A DNA stretch of 23,041 bases from CAWUJT01 sp963922715 (lineage in GTDB: Bacteria; Pseudomonadota; Alphaproteobacteria; Rhodobacterales; Rhodobacteraceae). Below are positions 15,533-22,431 of this stretch, piece after piece. The position numbers were made by a program, and so were the translations under genes. The stretch covers positions 1 to 23,041 of the forward strand of contig CAWUJT010000025.1 in assembly GCA_963922715.1 (NCBI GenBank), given 5' to 3'. The number at the start of each line of letters is the position of its first letter. Within the stretch, counting starts at the first letter, position 1. The notes under the pieces are model-generated. The model was not told where the DNA came from, did not search any database, and was given only the letters and a program-made list of their open reading frames with translations.

Positions 15533-15592
15533 CAAGTCTGAAGGTCGACACCCTGGAGGCGGCCTTGAACAGTAACCTATGGAGAAATGAAA

Positions 15593-16216
15593 ATGGCTGG
15601 TGAGATACCCGATCTCGTCGTGACAATGCGTGAGGGGACAGGCAAGGGAGCCGCCCGAAGTGCGCGTCGCGAAGGTATGGTTCCGGGTGTGGTTTATGGA
15701 GGGGCGGCCGACCCGCTGCCCATAAATATCCCCCTGAGCGAACTTTTAAAAAAGCTCAAAGCCGGGCGCTTTTTGTCAACGCTTTGGAATTTGAAGATGG
15801 ATGGACAGGACGATGTGCGCGTCATTGCACGCTCTGTGCAACGTGATGTTGTGAAAGATTTGCCTACCCATGTCGATTTGATGCGCTTGCGCCGGACATC
15901 ACGTGTGAATCTCTTTATTCCAGTTGAGTTTATTCATGAGGATGCATCGCCTGGCATAAAACGCGGCGGTGTGTTGACCGTGGTGCGCGCGGAGGTGGAG
16001 CTCAAAGTGACGGCGGGCGATATTCCAGAGAAGATCGTGGTGGATTTGACCGGCCTCGATATCGGCGATACAGTCACCATCTCATCCGTGGACCTTCCCG
16101 CTGGGGCGACCCCTACGATTGACCGAGACTTTGTGATCGCAAATATTTCAGCGCCTTCTGGTCTCAGATCATCTGAAGCGGAAGAGGACAGCACCGAAGC
16201 GACTGCTGACGCGTAA
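15593..16216 (+). CDS. rplY: 50S ribosomal protein L25 / general stress protein Ctc
   Basis: L25 in its long (TL5/Ctc) form binds 5S rRNA in the large ribosomal subunit. The 207-residue protein starts MAGEIPDLVVTMREGTGKG, then ARSARREGMVPGVVYGG, the typical N-terminal 5S-binding beta barrel (about 1-98). The C-terminal TL5-like beta domain (about 100-190) includes RTSRVNLFIPVEF and LTGLDIGDTVTISSVDLP. An acidic tail ends the chain. I chose ATG 15593 rather than 15587. GGAGAA (15581-15586) directly abuts 15587 but is 6 bases from 15593, and MAGEIPDL is the usual family start. It has its own promoter and a terminator, so it is probably a single-gene unit. Confidence 0.95.
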   Translation: MAGEIPDLVVTMREGTGKGAARSARREGMVPGVVYGGAADPLPINIPLSELLKKLKAGRFLSTLWNLKMDGQDDVRVIARSVQRDVVKDLPTHVDLMRLRRTSRVNLFIPVEFIHEDASPGIKRGGVLTVVRAEVELKVTAGDIPEKIVVDLTGLDIGDTVTISSVDLPAGATPTIDRDFVIANISAPSGLRSSEAEEDSTEATADA

Positions 16217-16231
16217 TTTATCTTCAAACCT

Positions 16232-16268
16232 ATCTGTGCGGTTGGTCGTTACCAACCGTACAGATTTT
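16232..16268 (+). terminator. Rho-independent terminator of rplY
   Basis: Arms 16232-16245 and 16252-16265 pair over 14 bp with one G-U, around the core CGGTTGG/CCAACCG. The loop is TCGTTA and a T run follows to 16268. It begins 16 bases after the rplY stop and faces the convergent gene at 16304. Confidence 0.88.
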
Positions 16269-16303
16269 CAACGTACATTTCATAAACGGATTACAACTAA
16301 GAC

Positions 16304-16660
16304 TTAATTCCAGTTGACCGGCCCAACGACCAAAGCGTCTTTTTCATTCAACCAAAAGTAGTCTTGATCGCCATCGTCGATATGTGTGACTTCACAAAAG
16401 CGCCAACTCTCCCCATGTTCCATCTCATACCCCGCACAGCGTGTCTGGGCGACAATCTTCTCACCTTCCAAATTGTTTTTGACCGTAAAACGACCATCGC
16501 TTTCTTTCACGCGCGGCGGTTCTTGATTGAAGGATAGAACCTCAATGCCTGTGATTTGATCCGCTAAAAGGGACGTTACACCGCCGGGCATGTCTTGTGC
16601 GGCGGCGCTGCCGGTCAAGAGTGCTATGCCTATGATTATTTTTGTCAGTATAAAACGCAT
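16304..16660 (-). CDS. Small exported protein of unknown function with two cysteines
   Basis: The 118-residue product has a signal peptide (MRFILTKIIIGIALLTGSAAA, cut before QDM at about residue 22). The mature domain of about 97 residues carries two Cys, C75 in QTRCAGY and C89 in WRFCEV, that could form a disulfide in the periplasm. Its C-terminus is aromatic and acidic (DQDYFWLNEKD). I do not recognise the family. The frame opens further upstream, but the start at 16660 is preferred because of the signal peptide and a GGAG ribosome-binding site 6 bases upstream. It appears to be a single-gene unit between rplY and the EamA gene. Confidence 0.7.
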   Translation of the reverse strand: MRFILTKIIIGIALLTGSAAAQDMPGGVTSLLADQITGIEVLSFNQEPPRVKESDGRFTVKNNLEGEKIVAQTRCAGYEMEHGESWRFCEVTHIDDGDQDYFWLNEKDALVVGPVNWN

Positions 16661-16818
16661 TGATATCTCCGCTCTTTGCCCTTTGTGCCAATCTGCGCTG
16701 GCTGTGTCCATATCAGAAACATTACGGCGCAAATGTGGCAAAATCGAGACGATATGAGCGAAAAGCTTTTTGAGATTTTGTCTTAGGTTTCCTCTCTTTG
16801 TTCATCCACAAAATACGA

Positions 16819-17691
16819 TCATGACTGCTGCGCATTGTGCGTTTTAAAATACACAAAAAGTGAGCCAAGCCCGGACAGTAGAATAAGGCACAGTCCCAAA
16901 AGAACATAGAGATCGGGCCAGTCTTGAAACACCACCACGCCCAAAACAGTCGCCGAGATCAACTGGCTATAGACCAGCGGGGCAATCAAGCTTGCCTCCG
17001 CCTGCCTGTTGGCCATCACAAGCATATAATTGCCGATGGCAGAGGCAAAGGCGCTGATGACAATCAGCACACTCAATCGTGTGTCCAGTGGTGGAAAATC
17101 TGCCGTAATCCCCATGGGTGTCAGGATCACAGCACCAATCAAAAGCTGTGACATCAAAAGAAATCGCGGTCGATAAATCCCCGCCACCGTGCGCGTTATC
17201 ATAAGATAGGCCCCGTAACACACACCACCGGCCAAGGCATAAATTATGCCGATCGTGGCGCCGAAACCTGGTTTGACAACCAACATAACCCCAAGAAAGC
17301 CAAGCCCAAGCAGATAGCTGCGGCTTTTGGACGGCTTTTCCCCTAAGAAAACAACTGCCAACACATAGGACACGATCGGGCCTACGAAAAACGCTCCAAA
17401 GACATTGGCAATCGGTTCTGTTTTCAACGCCGTTAACATGCAGCTGATCCCCCCGACGATAAAAAGAGCCCGCAACAAGACGCGCCAATCGCGCAGATGC
17501 GGCAGTTCTTGCCGCGAAAACCCACTGAACGGCAGTAACACAACAGCGGCCAACAAAAAACGCGACCAGGCAACGATAAAGGGATCAATGCCTGTGCTTG
17601 TCAAAAGCTTGCCCGCGGTATCGCCAATCACAACACAAGTGACAGCGGCAAAAACTAGGGCCGCGAGGTGCATAAGAGGGGCGCGTTTCAT
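16819..17691 (-). CDS. EamA/DMT family transporter
   Basis: This 290-residue inner-membrane protein of the drug/metabolite transporter superfamily has ten predicted membrane segments in two EamA repeats (about 8-138 and 150-280). The first repeat has the conserved Pro/Phe-rich start (VAWSRFLLAAVVLLPF). The second includes SLIAPLVYSQLISATVLG before a short tail. Substrate is unknown; amino acids, metabolites or drugs are typical for the family. A TTG at 17697 also opens the frame, but ATG 17691 gives the normal MKRAPLMHL start. The ribosome-binding site is weak. It has a likely promoter at 17765-17793. Confidence 0.88.
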   Translation of the reverse strand: MKRAPLMHLAALVFAAVTCVVIGDTAGKLLTSTGIDPFIVAWSRFLLAAVVLLPFSGFSRQELPHLRDWRVLLRALFIVGGISCMLTALKTEPIANVFGAFFVGPIVSYVLAVVFLGEKPSKSRSYLLGLGFLGVMLVVKPGFGATIGIIYALAGGVCYGAYLMITRTVAGIYRPRFLLMSQLLIGAVILTPMGITADFPPLDTRLSVLIVISAFASAIGNYMLVMANRQAEASLIAPLVYSQLISATVLGVVVFQDWPDLYVLLGLCLILLSGLGSLFVYFKTHNAQQS

Positions 17692-17764
17692 ATTCAATGC
17701 ACCAATAGGAGAGTGTCGCGTCGTGTATAGATTGCCGTCATGGACCTTTTTACCCGCATGATTT

Positions 17765-17793
17765 AGTGTATTGCAATTTATCTTGTGGGTAAA
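17765..17793 (-). promoter_or_regulatory. Candidate minus-strand promoter for the EamA gene
   Basis: Read on the minus strand, TTTACC (17788-17793) and TACACT (17765-17770) are 17 bases apart. An inverted pair TTTACCC (17749-17755) and GGGTAAA (17787-17793) brackets the -10 region and start site, with one arm covering the -35 box. The gene-free gap 17692-17941 otherwise holds A/T-rich DNA and presumably the ybjN promoter, which I could not place. Confidence 0.45.
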
Positions 17794-17941
17794 TTCCCTT
17801 TGTCATCAAATTATAGCTTTACAGATGCGCTTAAGATGATCACCATATATTGTAAGAAGCCACAATAATCGGCCACAGATCGACAGTGACCCAGAGTCTT
17901 GTAGATAATTGTCATAAGATACCAAACATAGGGGCGGCCCC

Positions 17942-18445
17942 ATGTCATATTCCACAGAAACTCTTGAAGCAGAAGATTTAGATCCCATCGACGTTGCGGA
18001 AACGCTGGCTGAGCATTACGACTGGGAGTTTGATCGCGTTGCGGACAATCAAATTGCCATGGCTGTTGAAGGCCAATGGCGCACATATTCTGTGACCGTT
18101 GCATGGTCAGATTATGATGCGACACTCAGATTGGTCTGTTCCTTTGAATTAGACCCACCCGAGCAGAGCTTGCCGGCGCTTTATGAATGCCTCAATGAAA
18201 CCAACGATCGGATCTGGAGCGGCGCATTTACATATTGGTCCAAACAGAAGATTATGGTTCTCAGACATGGGGTTATCCTTGAGAATGGCACCACAATCGG
18301 GCTTGAAGCTCTCTACCGTATGATTGCCACGGCTGTATTGGTGTCAGAGCAGTATTATCCGGCCTTTCAACTGGTCTGCCACAGTGATCGCAGCCCAAAA
18401 GAAGCCTTAGAAGTGGCCATTGCCGAAGCTTATGGTCATGCGTGA
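17942..18445 (+). CDS. YbjN domain-containing protein
   Basis: This 167-residue cytosolic protein matches the YbjN (PF10722) family. The start (LDPIDVAETLAEHYDWEFDRV) is followed by beta strands QIAMAVEGQWRTYSVTVAW and LRLVCSFELDPP. Then come NETNDRIWSGAFTYW and the C-terminal helical segment YYPAFQLVCHSDRSPKEALEVAIAEAYGHA. The family resembles secretion-chaperone folds and has no settled function; in E. coli YbjN is linked to motility and stress. The start is supported by GGGGCGG (17931-17937). Its stop codon lies inside a hairpin just before proC, and the gene pair looks translationally linked. Confidence 0.88.
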   Translation: MSYSTETLEAEDLDPIDVAETLAEHYDWEFDRVADNQIAMAVEGQWRTYSVTVAWSDYDATLRLVCSFELDPPEQSLPALYECLNETNDRIWSGAFTYWSKQKIMVLRHGVILENGTTIGLEALYRMIATAVLVSEQYYPAFQLVCHSDRSPKEALEVAIAEAYGHA

Positions 18446-18475
18446 TCACCTGCCCTGATCACGCAAGGGGGCAGG
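18439..18475 (+). promoter_or_regulatory. Two mutually exclusive hairpins at the ybjN stop / proC ribosome-binding site
   Basis: Hairpin A is a perfect 10-bp stem, TGCGTGATCA (18439-18448) with TGATCACGCA (18456-18465); it contains the ybjN stop codon. Its loop, CCTGCCC (18449-18455), is exactly complementary to GGGCAGG (18469-18475), which directly precedes the proC ATG. Pairing of these two would form hairpin B and hide the proC ribosome-binding site. Too few linking bases remain for both to coexist as a pseudoknot, so they should be alternatives. The regulatory effect is inferred. Confidence 0.55.
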
Positions 18476-19285
18476 ATGGGCTTACAACGATTGAATAACC
18501 ACGGGGTCGTTTTGCTGGGCTGCGGCAAAATGGGAACGGCTTTGCTGTCGAGATGGCTGAACAATGGGCTTGAACCGCGGTCTGCATTTGTGATTGAGCC
18601 CACGCCGTCAGATTGGCTGGTTGCGCGCGGTGTTGCTTTGAATACTCACCCCCCCGATGCGCCTGCTGCCGTTATCGTGGCTGTCAAACCGCAATCTCTC
18701 AAAGAGGCGCTGCCAACCTTAAGAAAATTCAGCAAAGACACATTGATTGTGTCCATCGCGGCGGGGATCACTCTGGAAACATATGCCTCTGTGTTGTCGG
18801 GGGTTCCTATCATCCGGGCGATGCCGAACACGCCTGCAATGATTGGCCAAGGGATCACCGCTTTGATTGGCAATCAAAACGTTGGGCAGAAGGACCGCGA
18901 CATCGCATATTCTCTGTTAGCCGCGGTAGGGCAGGTTTTATGGCTGACCGATGAAGCACAGATGGATGCGGTCACAGGTCTGTCGGGGTCAGGACCGGCT
19001 TATGTGTTTTACATGATCGAATGCCTTGCCCATGCAGGTGAGGCCGAAGGGCTGCCACCGGATATGGCCTTGCAACTGGCCCAAGCCACTGTTGCGGGGG
19101 CCGGTGCGCTGGCAGCGATGTCGGATGAGCCCCCTTCAGACTTACGCCATAATGTGACTTCCCCCGGGGGCACAACACAGGCGGGTTTGGCGGTGCTTAT
19201 GGAAGAACACACTGGTCTTTTGCCATTGATCACTAGAACCGTGGCGGCAGCCGCTGCAAGATCGGCTGCATTGAAGAAAGGCTGA
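18476..19285 (+). CDS. proC: Pyrroline-5-carboxylate reductase
   Basis: ProC reduces pyrroline-5-carboxylate to proline with NAD(P)H, the last step of proline synthesis. The 269-residue protein has the nucleotide-binding VVLLGCGKMGTALL (11-24), AVKPQ (69-73), RAMPNTPAMIGQG (114-126), the catalytic-domain TGLSGSGPAYVF (167-178) and VTSPGGTTQAGL (227-238). All are diagnostic. The ATG follows GGGGGCAGG closely and is preceded by the switch-like hairpins at the ybjN junction. csaA starts 1 base after the stop, so the two are in one operon. Confidence 0.96.
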   Translation: MGLQRLNNHGVVLLGCGKMGTALLSRWLNNGLEPRSAFVIEPTPSDWLVARGVALNTHPPDAPAAVIVAVKPQSLKEALPTLRKFSKDTLIVSIAAGITLETYASVLSGVPIIRAMPNTPAMIGQGITALIGNQNVGQKDRDIAYSLLAAVGQVLWLTDEAQMDAVTGLSGSGPAYVFYMIECLAHAGEAEGLPPDMALQLAQATVAGAGALAAMSDEPPSDLRHNVTSPGGTTQAGLAVLMEEHTGLLPLITRTVAAAAARSAALKKG

Positions 19286-19286
19286 C

Positions 19287-19619
19287 ATGATCTCCATAGA
19301 AGACTTTTCTAAGGTTGATATGCGTGTTGGCGTGATTGTGCGGGCAGAGCCCTTTCCAGAGGCACGCAAACCCGCCATCAAGCTTTGGATCGATTTTGGC
19401 CCGGAGCTTGGAGAAAAGAAGTCATCGGCGCAAATAACCCAAAATTACGACACCAAGAGCTTACCAGGCACATCTGTCTTAGCCGTTGTTAATTTTCCAC
19501 CGCGACAAATCGGAACGTTTATGTCAGAGGTGCTTGTGCTCGGCGTGCCAGACAAAGTAGGAAATGTGGTTTTGATCCGGCCAGATGGTGATGTGCCTGC
19601 GGGGGGAAGGCTTTACTGA
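19287..19619 (+). CDS. csaA: CsaA-like tRNA-binding-domain protein
   Basis: The 110-residue protein is a single OB-fold tRNA-binding domain of the CsaA type, a homodimeric chaperone-like protein linked to Sec export in Bacillus. It starts SIEDFSKVDMRVGVIVRAE and continues with FPEARKPAIKLWIDFG (23-38), KKSSAQIT (44-51), VVNFPPRQIG (67-76) and FMSEVLVLGVPD (78-89), all closely matching the family. It follows proC by 1 base and precedes the hydroxyacid dehydrogenase ATG by 1 base, so all are co-transcribed. Confidence 0.94.
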   Translation: MISIEDFSKVDMRVGVIVRAEPFPEARKPAIKLWIDFGPELGEKKSSAQITQNYDTKSLPGTSVLAVVNFPPRQIGTFMSEVLVLGVPDKVGNVVLIRPDGDVPAGGRLY

Positions 19620-19620
19620 A

Positions 19621-20604
19621 ATGCTCGATCTGCTTATCACACGCGGCTTGCCGGAAAAGACACTCCAAGCTGCACAGAAATCCTTTCATGTCACACTACG
19701 TGCCGCGACACAACCGATGGACAATGCCGCTTGTGTGGAAGCTTTGCAAACATACGATTTGATCTTGCCAACCCTGGGAGACGCCTTTCAGGCATCCGTG
19801 TTTAGGGCGGTTGAAACTCCGCGATGCAAACTTCTGGCAAATTTTGGCGTGGGATATAATCATATCGATGTGCAGGCCGCCCGTCAAAAAGGGATTGCAG
19901 TGACAAACACGCCTGGCGCGGTGACCGAAGCCACAGCCGACATCGCTTTGACCTTGATTTTGATGACAGCCCGGCGCGCCGGAGAAGGGGAACGCCTGCT
20001 GCGCGCAGGACATTGGAAGGGATGGCATCCGATACAACTTTTGGGGATGCATCTGGGTGGTAAAACGCTGGGTGTTATTGGCATGGGGCGGATCGGTCAG
20101 GCGATTGCCCATCGGTGTCAAGCCGCACTGAATATGTCGGTTGTTTATTTCAACCGCTCTGAGAAAGCGCTGGCCTTCCCTGCTGAACGCATGCCCGACA
20201 TTCCCAGTTTATGCGCGGCGGCCGATGTAATCGTGGTTGCAGTTCCAGGAAGCTTTGACACATATCACTTTATTGGACAGAGTGCCTTTGCAGCCATGCG
20301 CCCCCATGCGATTTTCATCAACATTGCCCGTGGTGATATTGTCGACGAGGCTGCCTTGATTGCGGCTTTGCAAACGGGTCAGATCGCCGGGGCCGGCCTC
20401 GACGTTTATGAGCAGGAGCCGAAGGTTCCCAAAGCCCTCTGTGACATGGAGAACGTTTGCTTGCTGCCCCATTTGGGCACAGCCGCCCTTGAAGTGCGCG
20501 AAGCGATGGGGGCGATTGCCCTCGAAAACCTCTTAGCTTTCAAAGAGGGGCGGCCACTGCCCAATCACGTTGAAGGATCATCGCCCATTTCTTCGCGGAA
20601 ATGA
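19621..20604 (+). CDS. D-2-hydroxyacid dehydrogenase (glyoxylate/hydroxypyruvate reductase-like)
   Basis: This 327-residue NAD(P)H-dependent oxidoreductase probably reduces glyoxylate or hydroxypyruvate. It has the substrate-loop FGVGYNHID (75-83), NTPGAVTEATAD (96-107), the Rossmann motif GVIGMGRIGQAIA (151-163) and an NRS (178-180) after the second strand. An Arg at this position suggests NADPH preference. The catalytic triad is visible: Arg237 in NIARGDIVDE, Glu266 in YEQEP and His284 in PHLGTA. The ATG at 19621 is used rather than the upstream in-frame start at 19585 because GGAAGG (19605-19610) precedes it and MLDLLITRGL fits the family. Its last 40 bases overlap the end of tdk on the other strand. 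Confidence 0.93.
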   Translation: MLDLLITRGLPEKTLQAAQKSFHVTLRAATQPMDNAACVEALQTYDLILPTLGDAFQASVFRAVETPRCKLLANFGVGYNHIDVQAARQKGIAVTNTPGAVTEATADIALTLILMTARRAGEGERLLRAGHWKGWHPIQLLGMHLGGKTLGVIGMGRIGQAIAHRCQAALNMSVVYFNRSEKALAFPAERMPDIPSLCAAADVIVVAVPGSFDTYHFIGQSAFAAMRPHAIFINIARGDIVDEAALIAALQTGQIAGAGLDVYEQEPKVPKALCDMENVCLLPHLGTAALEVREAMGAIALENLLAFKEGRPLPNHVEGSSPISSRK

Positions 20605-21155
20605 CGTCGACATAAGGACACATAGGTCTCATTGCCACCCACCTGAACTTGCGGGCCATCACGCAAGGCCTTGCCATCTGGCCCTCTGCGTACCACCATC
20701 GTGGCTTTGCGCCCACAGTGACAAATCGTGCGCACTTCCCGCATTTCATCGGCCAGCGCAAGAAGCGCGGCAGAGCCTGGAAACAACTCCCCCCGAAAAT
20801 CAACCCGTAGCCCATAGCACATGACAGGCACGCCCAGATCATCCACCGCGCGCGCGCATTGCCACACTTGCGCCCTGGACAGCCATTGCGCTTCATCAAT
20901 CAACACGCAAGCGCAAGGGCCGTGATCCAAGCGCTTTTTGATCATGGCAAAAAGGTCTGTGTCTGCCCCATAGATATCGGCTTCGGCAGAGATGCCAATG
21001 CGGGATGCAATCAGTTGTTTGCCCGCCCGATTATCAAAATCGGCGGTCAGAAGATAGGTTTGCATCCCCCGCTCGATGTAGTTGTAAGACGCTTGCAACA
21101 GCAGGGTCGATTTGCCTGCATTCATCGTGGAATAATGGAAATAAAGCTTCGCCAT
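20565..21155 (-). CDS. tdk: Thymidine kinase
   Basis: Tdk phosphorylates thymidine to dTMP in pyrimidine salvage. The 196-residue protein matches bacterial type II TK closely. It has the start AKLYFHYSTMNAGKSTLLLQ (P-loop 11-17), CVLIDEAQWLSR (83-94) with the catalytic Glu, CYGLRVDFRGELFPGS (113-128) and GGNETYVSLCRRH near the end. The likely zinc ligands are Cys145 and Cys147 (ICHCGRK) with Cys182 and His185. Its C-terminus overlaps the tail of the convergent dehydrogenase gene by 40 bases. It follows the FabH-like gene by 38 bases on the same strand, so the two may be one transcript. No clear ribosome-binding site is seen. Confidence 0.95.
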   Translation of the reverse strand: MAKLYFHYSTMNAGKSTLLLQASYNYIERGMQTYLLTADFDNRAGKQLIASRIGISAEADIYGADTDLFAMIKKRLDHGPCACVLIDEAQWLSRAQVWQCARAVDDLGVPVMCYGLRVDFRGELFPGSAALLALADEMREVRTICHCGRKATMVVRRGPDGKALRDGPQVQVGGNETYVSLCRRHFREEMGDDPST

Positions 21156-21193
21156 CTTGTTTGGAAGGACGTTAATTGAAAGACATTGGGCGC

Positions 21194-22303
21194 CTAAACT
21201 TTTCGCACAAGAACAGAGCCCACGGAATAGCCTGCGCCAAACGAACAGATCAACCCAAGATCACCTGCTTGTAAGTCACTGGAATATTGTGAAAACGCAA
21301 TAATAGAGCCTGCGGACGATGTGTTCGCATAATCTTGCAAGATGTTGGGTTGTTCCTGGAGTGTTGGTGTGCGCCCCAGAACCTTTTTCCCGATAAAATC
21401 GTTCATGGACTGATTGGCTTGGTGCAGCCACAGCCTTTTCAGATCCTCAGGCGAGACACTCGCCTTGGCCATGTGATCATGGATATGGGCGGACACCAGG
21501 GGCAGTACTTCTTTGAACACCTTGCGGCCATTTTGCACAAATTGCATGTCGCGGCGGTCGTCCATCTGATCATGGGTGCGGCGCAAAAACCCATTATTGT
21601 TGCGGATGTTGTTGGAAAATTTTGTCGCACAGCGGGTCGAGTCGATGTGAAATCCGCGCTCTGCATTAGCTTCAATCACCAGGGCGGTGGCCACATCACC
21701 AAAGATGAAATGACAGTCCCGATCCCGCCATTCAAGATGCGCTGAACAAATTTCAGGACAGACCACAAGCGCCCGCTCTACACTGCCGGTTTGGATCATG
21801 TCGCGTGCCACCTGGAGACCAAATGTCGCCGAAGAACAAGCAACATTCATATCGAACGCAAAGCCTTTCGCGCCCAAATGCTCTTGAATTTCAATGGCAA
21901 TGGCTGGATAGGCCCGTTGATGATTAGAAGCTGCACAAATCACAAGGTCAAGCTCTGCACCGCTTAGGCCTGCCATCTCTAGCGCGGGTTGACTTGCGGC
22001 AACCGCCATTTCAGCCATTTCGCTGAGATCAACATCAGGGCGCGGCTGAAGTTTTGGGAACATACGATTGGGGTCCAGCACCCCGGTCTTATTCAGAACA
22101 TGACGCTGCTTAATCCCGGACGCGGAAAAGATGAAATCAGCTGAGGAATAGTCCATACGAGTGCGATCACCCGCAGCAATCTCTGTGGCATGTTGCGTAT
22201 TCTGCTGATCGGCATAGGCATTGAAAGAGGCCACAAGTTCATCGTTTGAGATCACTTCAGAGGGCGTGTAGACCCCATGGCCGGTAATAAAAGCAGTGTG
22301 CAT
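21194..22303 (-). CDS. 3-oxoacyl-ACP synthase III-like (FabH-type) enzyme
   Basis: This 369-residue thiolase-fold ketosynthase is longer than typical FabH (about 320). The catalytic triad is visible: Cys156 in NVACSSATFGL, His294 in LWLHQANQ and Asn327 in YANTSSAGS. An N-terminal extension (about 24-90) contains DYSSADFIFSASGIKQRHVL. This longer subtype resembles the Pseudomonas PA3286-like synthases that take medium-chain acyl-CoA into fatty acid synthesis, so the primer substrate may differ from acetyl-CoA. The ATG has a strong ribosome-binding site (GGGGA, reverse strand of 22311-22315). It is divergent from hisD. Confidence 0.9.
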   Translation of the reverse strand: MHTAFITGHGVYTPSEVISNDELVASFNAYADQQNTQHATEIAAGDRTRMDYSSADFIFSASGIKQRHVLNKTGVLDPNRMFPKLQPRPDVDLSEMAEMAVAASQPALEMAGLSGAELDLVICAASNHQRAYPAIAIEIQEHLGAKGFAFDMNVACSSATFGLQVARDMIQTGSVERALVVCPEICSAHLEWRDRDCHFIFGDVATALVIEANAERGFHIDSTRCATKFSNNIRNNNGFLRRTHDQMDDRRDMQFVQNGRKVFKEVLPLVSAHIHDHMAKASVSPEDLKRLWLHQANQSMNDFIGKKVLGRTPTLQEQPNILQDYANTSSAGSIIAFSQYSSDLQAGDLGLICSFGAGYSVGSVLVRKV

Positions 22304-22431
22304 TGTTTTCTCCCCGCACCGATAGAAAGCCTAAGTTGCCATTGTCATCAAGCTCTAAATTCCGCGACGGCCCGCTTGAGCCCTCCAGTGACCTGCGTTA
22401 GGTGCTTATCTCGGTACAAGAAGGATTTAGA
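22304..22431. promoter_or_regulatory. Divergent promoter region between the FabH-like gene and hisD
   Basis: No gene lies here. On the plus strand TTGAGC (22376-22381) and TAGGTG (22399-22404) are 17 bases apart, a weak promoter for hisD. An inverted pair TCAAGC (22348-22353)/GCTTGA (22374-22379) overlaps its -35 box. No attenuator or His-rich leader peptide is visible. Confidence 0.3.

Noticed and set aside
18439..18475. A full H-type pseudoknot at the ybjN-proC junction
   Set aside because: With 0 and 3 linking bases across a 10-bp stem it would be sterically implausible, so alternative hairpins are preferred.
22304..22431. Histidine attenuator upstream of hisD
   Set aside because: There is no run of His codons and no terminator-like hairpin with a T run.
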